From Coptis chinensis (Eukaryota > Streptophyta > Magnoliopsida > Ranunculales > Ranunculaceae): 64,000 bases of DNA. Shown here piece by piece: positions 10,275-21,667 of this stretch (its first letter is position 1; each line of letters starts with the position of its first letter). The notes below the pieces were generated by a model. It searched no databases. It was not told the origin of the DNA and saw only the letters and a program-made list of their open reading frames with translations. Position numbers and translations under genes: made by a program. The stretch spans positions 40,025,001 to 40,089,000 of the forward strand of contig CM027378.1 in assembly GCA_015680905.1 (NCBI GenBank), given 5' to 3'.

Positions 10275-12359
10275 CCACTCCCAAATAGTATTTTGCTTGT
10301 CCTTAAGCAAGGATGAGAGAAAAAACTAAGATCATAAATGAGTGATTTCTTACAAGTTATACTAATCTCATTTTGCAGAGTGCGATTGCATTGACAATAA
10401 TGCAACAAGGCATTAAACTAATAGGAATTTCCTAGTGGATGAGCTTTAAGCCTCGTGAGAGTTTTCCAGTGAAGGTACTCACAAACTTCTTCTATTTAGT
10501 ACAAAGAGTCTTGTTTCCTTAGTTATTCTCAGAAGTTCATACATCTCATTAGCAGTGAATAAGGACAACCCTTCGAACTTAGAATAACATATGCATAGTA
10601 ATTTAATCATCAAAAGATAAAAGTACAAAACATGAGCAATGAAATGCAAAAGCAGAGTTATTTCCGTGGCTTTTGGAGAGCTTCCTTAAGATAGGTTCTC
10701 ACAAGGGTGTGTTGCAATCACAACTGTCTGATAGATTCACTCAAGTGCAGTGGGCACTTTTATTCCTCACATACTCAAATATCGTCCAAAGAAACCAGGG
10801 TCGATTGATCCGCTTGGCACTTACTATCACACCATCCTATTCCTAATTGAGCTAGAGGTCTTTTATTAGGAGTTACGGGGCAAGGTTGATGGTTTAGAAA
10901 GAAAAAGGAAGGGAAAAACAAAATCTAATAAGTCGAGAAACTAGGTCTTCAATATACTTGTAACCAGGGAATAACCTCAGTTTGTTCTTTTGCTTCTAAA
11001 TTGTGATACATTCTTTTATCCCTTTGGCTTTGGGACTCTATATGATTTTGAATTTTTGGGAGTTCTAACTTTTCTTTTGTTTCTTTTTGTTTCTAATATC
11101 ATCTCTTTTTTATTTTTGAAGTTTTGGGAGATTCGATTGTTTTGACTCCTTTGATTTTTTTGTAGTTTTGGTTTTTGATAGATCTTTCTTTTCTTTTCTT
11201 TTTGAAGCAAATAACTGTTCTGTTTTTATACAAGGTCTTCTCTTCTCACGATATTACAGAACCAGTTTTTGTAAGCTTTTCTGTTTTGGTTTGACTCCCA
11301 TCACTGAGGGTGCCTTGCAGGGTTCCATATAAATCCATCCAGTTCTCAACTTGTCAGCTGGGTAAGCTTTTTATTGTGTGTTGTAACGGGTTAGGAATTT
11401 TTTGTGAAGAATAAAAAGGCTTGTAGAAAGGGTGAAAGCTTAAGAGGGGTAACTATAGGAAAACTATCTAAAAAGGGCCTAAATTCTCTCATAGGATATG
11501 GCGTGGTGATCAAGCAAATAGACGTGTGGTCTTTCTATCCAGACATTCTTTGTGTCATCACTTAATAATCATTTAGATGAGGCTTTTGGCTATATTCTCA
11601 TAGGATATGGAACTTAATTGTTCTAACCATGGCTTCGGAAACTCATTGTTATATACAAACAAATGTTGATGTATGCCATTCATGAAAAGATACAAAAACT
11701 ATTTTACGTATATTAGGATAAGTACAAAGAACAAGTCCTTACTCAATTGCTATAATGAGACTTCTAAACTTTTTATTCGTCATAGAAAAAGGAAACAAGA
11801 CTTTTTAATACTAAACGGAAAAATATTTTTGGTATTTTTCGAAAAAAAAATTAGGAAGGAAGAAATATACTATATAGAAAATGCCTAGTGTTTGCAAAAT
11901 GTTACTATACAACATAGAACTATGCTTGTCCTCAAAGTATGAAGAGATAAGAAAAGAGATTACCATAGAAACATGAGCAAAAACAGCGATACACCTATAT
12001 TCTTTTCTTCATGATGAAAATACGCCACCCCAAATAAGTTTGGGGCGTGGGTTGTTTGATATAGAACAAGAAATACATGGTTTATTATACTAGGGATATT
12101 TATTCTACTATAAAATCTTTTTGGGTTTTTGTATTTTTGAAAACATATATGAAATGCATGAAAGAAATATCGCAAAATTTTGGCATGATGTATCTGTTTT
12201 ACCTTCTACTCATAAACCATATTCCACAATGAAAAAACAAAATAAAACAAGCAGATAATATTAAGCATAAAGTTAAACTTCTACTACGTCATACATGTGA
12301 AAAAAAAAAATAGAAAAATATATAAATCCAACTATACGGACACTAGGAATCCTAGTCAG
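10275..12359 (-). mobile_element. 3' internal (non-coding) part of the minus-strand element G
   Basis: The part next to LTR G is the reverse complement of the conserved 3' block seen at 6227-7438 and 51890-53111 (AGCAAAATACT next to the LTR, CTAGTGGAT, CCAGTGAAGGTACTCAC on plus). A purine-tract-like sequence lies at 12023-12036 on the minus strand (TTATTTGGGGTGGC), after the degenerate ORF. Short frames here are not convincing genes. Confidence 0.6.
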
Positions 12360-13220
12360 AAACTGTTATTGACTCGTCTTGACATCTGGAAGATCCTTTT
12401 CCTTGCTGACGTCAAGACCTGGCATGTCTATTACTATGCGGGAGCACGTCTCTGATGCTCTGTAGTGTTTTAGGGACATTGTGCTGAAAACGTCGTTGTT
12501 CCTGTTGGAAGGACCGCTACTCCTCTCTGAGGGTATGTTATTCCACTCTGATAGTCTACTATTCCGCTATGATGTTCCATTGAGTTTCCCTTAGCTGGTG
12601 AATATACGTATGCAGAATGCTCTGGCCTCCATGGACGAAGCGAATTCCATCCATGGGCTGAGTGAACTATCGAGTGGCATCTTTAGCGAAGTAATCCACC
12701 TTCTTGGTCGGGCGTGCTTGCTCAGCGGCTCTAACAGCAGGTGGAAGCCATAACTTCTGGACATAGTGGGCATAGATAGGACATGTGGTAGCATCCTTAA
12801 CCTCCACTAGGGCATCTGTGGCATGGAACCCCTAGTGCTACATGATCTTGGTGACCAGTATTTGCAGAGGGGCGGTTGACTTCTTCGGTTTACAGAGTTG
12901 CTCGAAGATAAAGGAGATGATGTAGAAGCTAATCTTCTACTCTTGAAGAATCCATAGAAGATGAAGCATCACCTTACCTATATCCGAAGACTTGGCCGAA
13001 CCTAGCAAGGTTGTAGGCTGTCCACTGAGATACTACTACCTGATTCTTTCATAGCGAACTTTGAAAAGCACAGTGAGACTTGGGGTTTTTAACCCCCTCA
13101 AAAAGCGTCTCTACCATCATCACGTCGATGGTCTTACCATTTAGGGATTGTTCCATCTAAACATAAGCTTTCAAAGGAATCACCATAACACCACTCACCA
13201 CCTCCTTGGTGAGCTCTAGC
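12360..13220 (-). pseudogene. Degenerate ORF2-like retroelement protein
   Basis: In shifting minus-strand frames one can read FEQLCKPKKSTAPLQ, CPIYAHYVQKLWLPPAV, QARPTKKVDYFAKDATR and PMDGIRFVHGGQSILH. This looks like the C-terminal half of the extra ORF carried by plant Athila-type elements (putative plant transposon protein). Its place, upstream of the 3' internal block and LTR G, is where ORF2 lies in the 42-53 kb element. Several stops and frame shifts interrupt it. The family is recalled by pattern only, so the call is tentative. Confidence 0.4.
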
Positions 13221-15249
13221 GAGCGGTCATCCTAGACAACCATGAGTAAGAGAGGGAGAATAAGCACGCACCATCCAACAAAACCAAGGGTTCCCATCCT
13301 CTTCTTCTAATCCCAGCCTGGAAGTGCGCTTTAAATAGATCAGAATAGAAGAGGTCTTAAAATTTTTGCTCCAGCATGATTTTAAGAACTCAGGCCATTC
13401 AGAGTAAGAATTGATGAAATTGGGGTTTCTTGTTGGAATGGGGGTTGAAAATTTGGTAGGCAGTAAAAAAAATTGGATGGAGGTGTGTTGAGGTGAGGTC
13501 GTGGTCACGAGTTAGATGAGGGCAGGCGCGAGTCGAGTGGGGCGGCTAAGGTTAAGGATTTTCATGATGGAGAAGAAGGGAAGTGGGCGGTCGCATGTGG
13601 TTTGATGGAACGTGCCTCGCACGTGCCTCTTTAAATAAATTAAATTTTTGGCCCAAGCCCAAATGAAATTAGGAAATTGTGATCTTGTTCTCAGTGCCTT
13701 GCCAACTTCAAGAGCCGATCCGCACTTCGTTACTCGTTCGATCTTGACCCGTGAGGTACCAAAATGTTCAGCATCGAAAATGCAACGTAACGGTATAGGA
13801 TACACTCATATTCAACAGTGGATGAAAAATAGATGATGGAAAGAACTGTATAGGAACTGTAGGGAAATATGTACAAATAACAGAAAGAAAATTTTAATTA
13901 ATTTTTTTGGGTTTTGAATAAGATTGATAGAAATTTTAAAAAGATGGGACATTTTAAGTCAAATCCCCAAGACTTGGAAGTTTTTGAAAACTTGAGTCAA
14001 TCCCAACCAGATGGCTAGATTACTCTCTTCAGTTGTGCTCGATGAGCAGGTGGCTGACACATGAAAACCGTAAAAACTGAATTATTATGAGGCATGAAGA
14101 CCGGGGCAAGTTGATGTTTGAGAATTCGAGCACCAGACTTCTCTCATAGCTCATCTTTTACGTGCGTATTAACTCTTACCTAAACCAAGAATTATTTTTG
14201 GTATATGTGTCCATATCTTAAGCTACAGTTCTCTAGGAAGCGCTTGCACATAATCATTGAAATGATTCATCTAGTCTTGCTAGGTGGAGGGTTTTTGTTT
14301 GCTACAGAAGACATTTTTGAAAAGTTTTTTAGAAACGAGAGATATTGAGAAGAGGAAAATATTTAAACGAGAGGGGAAAGATTTTTAAGATAGGAAATTT
14401 TTGAAAATTTGAAAATTTTTGAGTCTTTTAACGTCAGATTCTCGAGACAAAATAGAGAGGTAGAGGCAAAAGATAGAATTAAATAGAGAATAGTATCACT
14501 TTGGGTTACTCTATTTGTTTAATTCTCGTTTGGAGACATTGTTTTAGTTGGTTTTCTCATTCAAAATATATCTCTATCCATTATTGCTACATATGATATC
14601 CCAAACTTTACAAAAAATGTTATAAGAGAAGAGAATGTTTGAAACAAAAGTTTGTGCAAAACGTGATTAAGAAACATTTGTCAGAGATTAAGTTATGTAT
14701 TGGACTCTGGGTTGCTTGTTCCATTGCCAATTCACTAAATTAATGCAAGTTCAAACAAGTGCCAAAATTAGGTGAGGCATGTAAATATATATAGCATAGC
14801 TATAAAAATAGGATTCAGAGTACACTGTAGAGCATCATAAACATACTCTGACTTAAGTTTGCAAGGGGAAAAAAAATCTCTTTCCATTTACTGTTTGACA
14901 GGAATATCCTTGCTAGTTCGCCAGTCCTAAATTCTTATTACGAATTAAGATAGCTTGTTCTATAACCTATCAGTCCCTCGTTCACTTTGTGTTGTAAAGG
15001 CAGCTGGTGTTCTTTTGTCACAACACAAGTGATAAAGCTCACTTGAAGCTCGATATGCCTTTGGTTCCTACCTTAAACTGACAAAGCACTTACTATATTC
15101 TGACATTTTAATACTATTTACAGAGCACTTAACAAAAACTAATTAATACCATTTTTGACATATTCTAATACATTCTGCAATTTATGACAGTATATACACA
15201 TACACAAAATATATATTAAAGCCAAAAAATCTTGTCAGTACAAGGATAG
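13221..15249. other. Unassigned AT-rich stretch
   Basis: No convincing coding region. A block at 13620-13680 resembles the sequence upstream of ORF2 in the large downstream elements (TTGGCCCAAGCCCAA, read on plus), so the left part is probably more of the minus-strand element. The right part (13.9-15.2 kb) shows nothing I can assign and precedes the MULE remnant. Confidence 0.4.
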
Positions 15250-18183
15250 TTACGAAAGGTTTAAATCCATAACATTTTTTGGAACCTTTTTATACCACTT
15301 CACGATCCTTTGTTCCATTATAGTTGCCCAATCCCAAGCTTCTGTCCATGCAAATGACTCCCACCCTGGAGCAAGTGGTGGAATAGGACTATCATCTTCA
15401 AGCACGAGTTTCGTAAAATGTGTGCCTCCTCTAATGTGGCCTATTGCTGCTATCTGAACACGAGTTGGATCAGGAGCAGTCTACAAAGGAAATTGTGACA
15501 TACATTCTTTCTCTCCAATGGCAACAAGGACACACTGAAAAGTATTAGCGGCTAAAAATCCCATTGAAGGAAATTCAAACCATTCTTCGGGGTTCATCAT
15601 ATATGGAACTGTACATCGTAGATTTGTCTTGATTGCTTCTTTTCGTTCTTCTCCACCCATCATTAAAGTATAATCTGCCTCATGGGAAATCAACTCTGTC
15701 AACATAAGAGCCCTCACAGTAATCCATGCATCATTTCCATTAAACCCTAAGCATCGTGCAATCGCGCTAAATCCATAATGTCCATTCGGTTCAACATCTT
15801 GCCAATCCACAATGAAGTCTCGTATCAATGGATTTAAGTCACATAACCTATCATCCCAATTAGACCCAATTTCAGGTAAATCTACAAACACTTGAATATG
15901 AGTTCTTCTTGGTTTTCTTTTGCATGGTACCAACTTATTGGCTTTACTATTCTTGCTTTATTGAGTAACAATTTGTTCCTCAACTGTTTGTGCATACTCG
16001 AAAGCTGAAGGCTCTCTCTTTGTGTCACTTTTATCTTTACAAGTCTTCACACCAATTTTTATTCCAGGTGGCCTACCCCTCACATTGGTGTTAACCAGAG
16101 GCTCTCGCATGAAAGTTACCTTTGGATCACCTAGTTCTGCACACTTTTTTAGCATCAAAACCTTTTGTTCATCTGAGAGCGACTGAAACTTCTTCTGAAT
16201 CTATGCAAGCTCAGGCTGAATATCAAAGGACTGATTAGGAAAATCAATTGGAGTGCTACTAAGCTATCTTCACCTAGGGTGTATGAAAGATAAGGGGATG
16301 CTTCCCTTACCAATTTGAACAATTTCACATAACTCATGCGCACAAGGAAGCCCATACATACTCTTGTAAACACAACGACAATGAATTTCATCTGTCCCAA
16401 CTCTTACAGACCTTATTAGCTCTTTTGCTATCAAATCCAATGCATCTCTAGAAATGTACCCTCTAAGTTGCACATATGTGTTTTGTTTGCAACGATGATC
16501 CCAGAGATTCAAGCTCCTATTAAAAGAACTTTCAATTTCTGTCACTTGGTTTGTCAGGAGATTAGTAATCAAATTAAAGTTTCGACAGAAGTTACCATTA
16601 TTGCTAGAACGCAATTGCCTCTTCAAAGAGGAATACATACTTTCAACTCGGTTACTACTCGAAGTACCAAAATGCATATGGAGATCTATCCAAGCCGAGA
16701 CAAACCTTTCTTTGTACTTCGAAATCCACTAGTCTTCTATGTATTCCACCACATCATAATGATCTCCGTACTCAAGTTTAAAACAACGTAGGTGTTCCAA
16801 GTACTCAACTTCAGTACGAGATGTTATCACTGTTTCGAACATAAACATAAATTGTTCATACTCAACAAATTTCTCAAATGTTTTTTTGGCCTTTGTCTCA
16901 ATGTTCCTCCTGATGTGAACTCGACACAAGAAGTGTGCAGCTTCAGGAAACACTATAGCTATCGCATTCATAAGTACCAACTCACAATCAGTCGTAATTA
17001 TCTTTACAGAAGTAGCTTTGTAGTCCAGAATATCACGTAACCTCTTCAAAACCCAGAGGTAAGAATCTTTTTTCTCACTCTCCAAATACCCAAAAGCAAT
17101 ACAGAATGTCTTCATCGTGGATGTGAACCCAACAACTTCAAACAATGGCATCTTGAACACATTTATCTTGCATGTGCAATCCATGACAATGACCTCGGGA
17201 AAACACTTTGCCAAATGAATTGATTGGGGATGTGCAAACAACAAATCTCTACATTCACCTGTTACTGGATTATCCCTATGAAACTCTGTGTAACCAAATT
17301 CATCTAAATTTCTTAGAAATTCTTGCATTTGGTTTCTTCCACTCAACCAAACCAACTGATTCTTGTGGCAATAATTATATAAAGTGCTTTTGTTTGACAA
17401 CTTATTGTCATCTCTCTGTTTCAAGAGGGGTAAAATTTCACGTGGTTTAACACCACTTAAGGACAAATCTTGAACAATCATTTTTTCTTCAGCTTTTAAC
17501 CTTCCGACGAATGCACGACCTATAAGATGCTCCCCAATAGTATGATTATGAGTTCCACATATAACACTCACCATCCATCCACCTTCGTTTCGTAATTCCC
17601 CTTTCAACACAAATGGATGACCACATTTCTTGGATTGCCTATATTCTTTCATTTTTTTTGTTCAATATTTTTCGGCTTTTACGGATGGTCTAAATTTTCC
17701 ACTCCTTTCAAGAACTCAAGAAAACTCTAGGTCTTAGCCCAAGTCCCGAATTATCAGACCTTGATATCACAACCACAACTCCAACAATCATACCAACTGT
17801 CGAACACCATCGGATCAACGAGTGACGATCTTCAAAGACCTGCGTAAACCCTTGATTTTAGATACTATTGACGAAAATTTGTTTTTTGCTAAGTTATTGA
17901 TAAAGTAAATAAAAAATACAAGCTTTCAAATTATTACTTCAATTGTTGTAAATGATTCGTTCATATCGGGATAGCTAATTTCAACATTGTTGTAAAGTTC
18001 ATCATCGGAATAATAATTTGATTGCAGTAGTGTTAAAGCTGATTCCATGTCACATAGAGAACCTTTAAAGTTATCATTTTGATTTTGTCGGGAGAATTTA
18101 TCTTGAATGTTGCTTCCACCACTTGAGTCCATTCTTAAAGTGAAAATTTGGTGGGAATAACAACAATTTTGTGGGAGACTCAA
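15250..18183 (-). pseudogene. MULE transposase with SWIM finger and OTU-like C-terminus
   Basis: Minus-strand order: an acidic N-terminal exon (18183-17926, MDSSGGSN); a degenerate FAR1-like block around 17830-17660 (DRHSLIRWCSTVG, VVVISRSDN); a MULE transposase core (17652-16729) with MDCTCKINVF, ITTDCE and CRVHIRRN; a last acidic block SSNRVESMYSSLK; a SWIM finger CRCVYKSMYGLPCAHEL (near 16330); a linker RGRPPGIK with REPSAFEY; and an OTU-like cysteine-protease domain (15933-15250) with DVEPNGHYGF, EEWFEFPSMG and IRGGTHF. In-frame stops lie at 16729 and 15481. The protease Cys position is Tyr. The family mobilises Mutator-like DNA; this copy is dead unless the stops are errors. I could not find terminal inverted repeats. 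Confidence 0.82.
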
Positions 18184-18590
18184 GACTAACCTAAGAGAAC
18201 AAGAGAGGGAGGGGGAGAAATTTTAGAGAGCATGAGTGGTAGGAGTGTTGGTGGAGAAGTAAGTACAGTGAAGAGCTCGTTTGAATTACAATGGGGTGTG
18301 GAGAGAGTTTTAAGATTATAATGGTCATATTAACAAAAAAATAAGGTGTGGAGAGAGTTTTTTTAAAGGTATAATTGTCATATTAACAAACAAATGGGGT
18401 GTGGAGAGAGCACTAGTTTTTTTTTGTATAAACTTGCCATGTGTAGAGAGACAATCGGGGTGTGACGAGTATTACTACATACATAGTATAGTATGTTCTG
18501 CAAAATTTCATAAAGTACATGTGACTTACTACCTGGTACATAAGATTGCATTGTAAAAACATGGATATATGTTATAAAAAATGTCATATA
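18184..18590. other. Upstream flank of the MULE remnant, with tandem repeats
   Basis: Non-coding. At 18288-18415 a unit of about 50-65 bp (GGTGTGGAGAGAG followed by AT-rich sequence with GTCATATTAACAAA) is present about three times. It may be MULE subterminal sequence. The last 100 bases resemble, in inverse orientation, the satellite right of the CACTA element. Confidence 0.5.
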
Positions 18591-18611
18591 CACTACTAAA
18601 AAAAAGGGTTT
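18591..18611 (+). repeat. CACTA left terminal inverted repeat
   Basis: CACTACT, eight A, GGGTTT; inverse complement of the right end apart from one A in the homopolymer. Confidence 0.92.
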
Positions 18612-19080
18612 TTATCTCGGTTCTAAAATTGGCCTTATCTCAGTTCAAGTGATAAGCGAGATAATATGTCCCATAAACGAGATAATATATCCCATAACTT
18701 AGTTACTACCTCTGAGTATAAATCTGTTATCTCACATCATACTTAACCGAGATAATACATATAGATTTTACGATGGGTAGTGTGGAACTGATATAATAGG
18801 AAATTTCATTTATCTCATATTGTTGAACTAATATAATAGGAAATTTGGGTAATCTCAATTGTACTAAAAAACCGATGTAATAAGTTAGTTTTTAGCTACA
18901 AACAAATATATATTACCTCGATTCTTATTGGCCGGGATAATAAAATGTAGATTTTATCGCGCTAGAGTATAACCGTTGTAATTTTTTATTTGATTATCTC
19001 ACTTCATCCGAGATAATTCTACTATTCTAGTTTCCCTTAAATCTCGATCCTGATATCTCGATTGAAATAGAAAAAAAAAA
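18612..19080. promoter_or_regulatory. CACTA left subterminal repeats
   Basis: Many copies of a motif near TATCTCGGTT or its complement AACCGAGATA, with variants such as TTATCTCAGTTC and GAGATAATA. In En/Spm elements such arrays bind the regulatory transposase protein; that role is inferred from the family. Confidence 0.75.
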
Positions 19081-20016
19081 AAAAGAGGACACTTTCAAGA
19101 CAAAATATTATCTCATCTCTTGGAACTGCATTAGCATAAAAAAGACAATTATACACACTTCCTGAAAAAAAGTATTGCGTTCACGCTCCAACTGTTACCG
19201 TTGCTCTTCTACTTCCCTTTTTTTCTTAGCTCTTCCAACTATTTTGCTTAGGGGTTCGGTAATTTCCTTCTTCTTTTCTACCACTTTTGTGTTTATGGTT
19301 CTATCAAATTTAGTTCTTTAATTGTTTCGTAGGGTTCTGATTTTTTGTTTTTTAATTGGATATCACTTCCTTAACCTGCTATTAGGCTTCAATTAAGACA
19401 TTTTTGGAAATTCAGATTTCAGATTGAAGAAAGTTTGAAGCAATTGCCTAAATTTTGGTGCGTGGGTGAAGGTCAGTATTCAAATTTTGAATGTTTGAAC
19501 AAATTTACATAGCATATTCAAATTCCAGATTTTTCATTAAGAAATATTGCGTATTTATTATATTGAACATAATGTATACTTCATGCTTTATAGGATCCGT
19601 TGTCTGTTTTTGGTAAATTGTGTATGTATGTTTTTATAGACATGTAAATGGACAAGCTATGAGTGATCTGCAATTTTCTGAAATTAATCCTTTGACACAC
19701 TTAAGGTTGAATCCAGAATAGTATTTTATTGGTTGGGTTTAGCAATTTTCTATACAAGGCTCCACTGTTTGGTATAACACTATGTCACTTTCATATAATG
19801 GCTTGTGGAGTGAAAGTTCTCTCGTGTTTGTCAAATTTCAAGAGATCAGAAGGGCCAGATTTGGAACTTCTGATCCAAAAATCAGATGACTCGTTCCTAT
19901 TGTTCTGTACTATCACTAAAAATCTGACGTCATCTGTGATATACTCATATTCGTTTGTGTTCTAGACAGTCCCCAAGTTACAACAAAAACTTCCAAAGAG
20001 TACCTATAGATATAGC

Positions 20017-20098
20017 TATCTAAGCATATCCCCTACAATGTTAGTTATCCAAGGAATTATCTAAGCATATCCCCTACAATGTTAGTTATCCAAGGAAT
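20017..20098. repeat. 41-bp direct tandem duplication
   Basis: The unit beginning TATCTAAGCATATCCCC and ending CCAAGGAAT occurs twice back to back inside the CACTA element. The two units are identical over the unit, so the duplication is recent or an assembly slip. Confidence 0.85.
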
Positions 20099-21304
20099 CC
20101 ATATGACCATATATAGCAACCACAAGTTCCAAGATAGCATTCTCTATCTTATGAGAATCTAAACACACCCACACACACAGACGCCCTTTTTGTCGTCTTC
20201 GAAGAAAAGCACTCGAAGATTTATGGAGAAATGTTTAGTGGCTAGTTAAGTACCCAGTTTAAAAGTTGCACCTACCTCTGAAAGACGGTTTTCAGCGATG
20301 ACTTTTGTTTGCAAGGCAGGCTCCTGGAGAGATCTAGTATACTCTGTAGTTCTTGATCTCAAGAGAGTGATCTTGCGAAGCATGATTATTCACGATCTTC
20401 TTGGTACTTCGTACTATAGGATGATATCTCATGTCGAATCAATAAAACAATAGAGTCTGCCTAACCCCCAGCTTACACTAATTTGTTTTATCCAATATTA
20501 TTTATAGGTGTTGTTTCTGTGGCAAAAACGGTTGGCAAACTAGATTTGTGCAACTAATTTACTTGGCAAATCATCACACAGTCGTAGTGTTGGAGAAATG
20601 AAAATATAACAGCGACACTATAGAAGCAAGTTTATTTGCCATACAGACACTAGAAGTCATTGCACGAGTAATTAATTTTGTTGGCGAATCATTTGGTAAC
20701 AAATAAAATGTCCAGTTAACCTTCATTTCATAGTGCAATAAAATGTTGAAATTTGGAAATGTTCCCACACGATAGGTGAAAAGCCCTTAGGTCATCTATT
20801 GGGAAGGTGTGATCCTTCGACTTCAAACCATCTTCCAACACCATATGTCTATGTAGAGATCAGTCATCAGCTATTTGCATGCTATCATCTTAATTTATCC
20901 TACTGTTTAAAGAGAAGTTGATATGCGAACAACATATAGAGATCGGCCATCGGCTTGGCTATTAGCAAAGTATGACACGACAAACCAAAAACATCCTATT
21001 CTAAAGACCTTGTCGAGAGTCAGAGAACTTCTTGTACATATTATATATTCTAACAAACAAAACATCCCTCCCACCAGCTTACACAAACGCATTTCTGGAT
21101 ATATGATAAATCAAGTCGAGTCAATACGCCTCACTTGTTTACTACCGAGCTTGATGGCCACTATATTACATTACATACAAAGATGCAATCAAAACCTCAA
21201 AAATTCTACTGAATTTCTACAATACGAATTGAATACCCCCTTGAAGACTGAATTAGGGCTTCTTATCTTATTATTGGAAAATGATGGTATGAAACAAGTC
21301 ATCA

Positions 21305-21667
21305 CTAAGATTCTTTCCGGGATTGTTCCATCTTGGCTCGAATCTTTTGTTCCAAAATGGAGGCATCTGTTTCAAGGCTAAACATCCTGTTAAGTGCATG
21401 CATGTTTTTGAGGATCTCGCTCAAAGGCCTACTGTTACTCTCGTCGCATCTTAAATGTTCCATGGGACCATGAAGAACTTTGTTCATCATACCACGGCTA
21501 AGGTCTTTGATAGCTCTCCTTGTTTTCTTTGGGATATCATGTTTTATCTTTAACAAACATCTTTCCAACTCTGTAATTCTTATTGTCTCCACAAGGGCTC
21601 TCAGATTCTTGATGGTGGGAACGGTCTCAAAAGAGTCCATCTTATCTCGAAAGTCATCTAAATGAAC
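21305..21667 (-). pseudogene. HEMA: Captured HEMA fragment (glutamyl-tRNA reductase C-terminus)
   Basis: Glutamyl-tRNA reductase makes glutamate-1-semialdehyde in plastids, the committed step to chlorophyll and heme. This 120-residue open frame matches only the C-terminal dimerisation region: [71 protein letters not shown] and [11 protein letters not shown]. It ends at a TGA in the place expected for the natural C-terminus. Upstream the frame closes at a TAA (21665-21667), and no NADPH-binding or catalytic domain is seen, so this is a last-exon capture rather than a gene. It lies antisense to the plus strand of the CACTA element. Sequence such as [10 protein letters not shown] differs only conservatively from plant HEMA as I recall it. 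Confidence 0.85.

Noticed and set aside
13227..13836. Minus- and plus-strand frames of 62-97 codons
   Set aside because: Overlapping on both strands with no motif; likely leader-type or spacer sequence of the minus-strand element.
20923..21381. 152-codon plus-strand frame in the CACTA element
   Set aside because: Its end overlaps the antisense HEMA fragment, which is the recognisable coding strand; the rest shows no known family.
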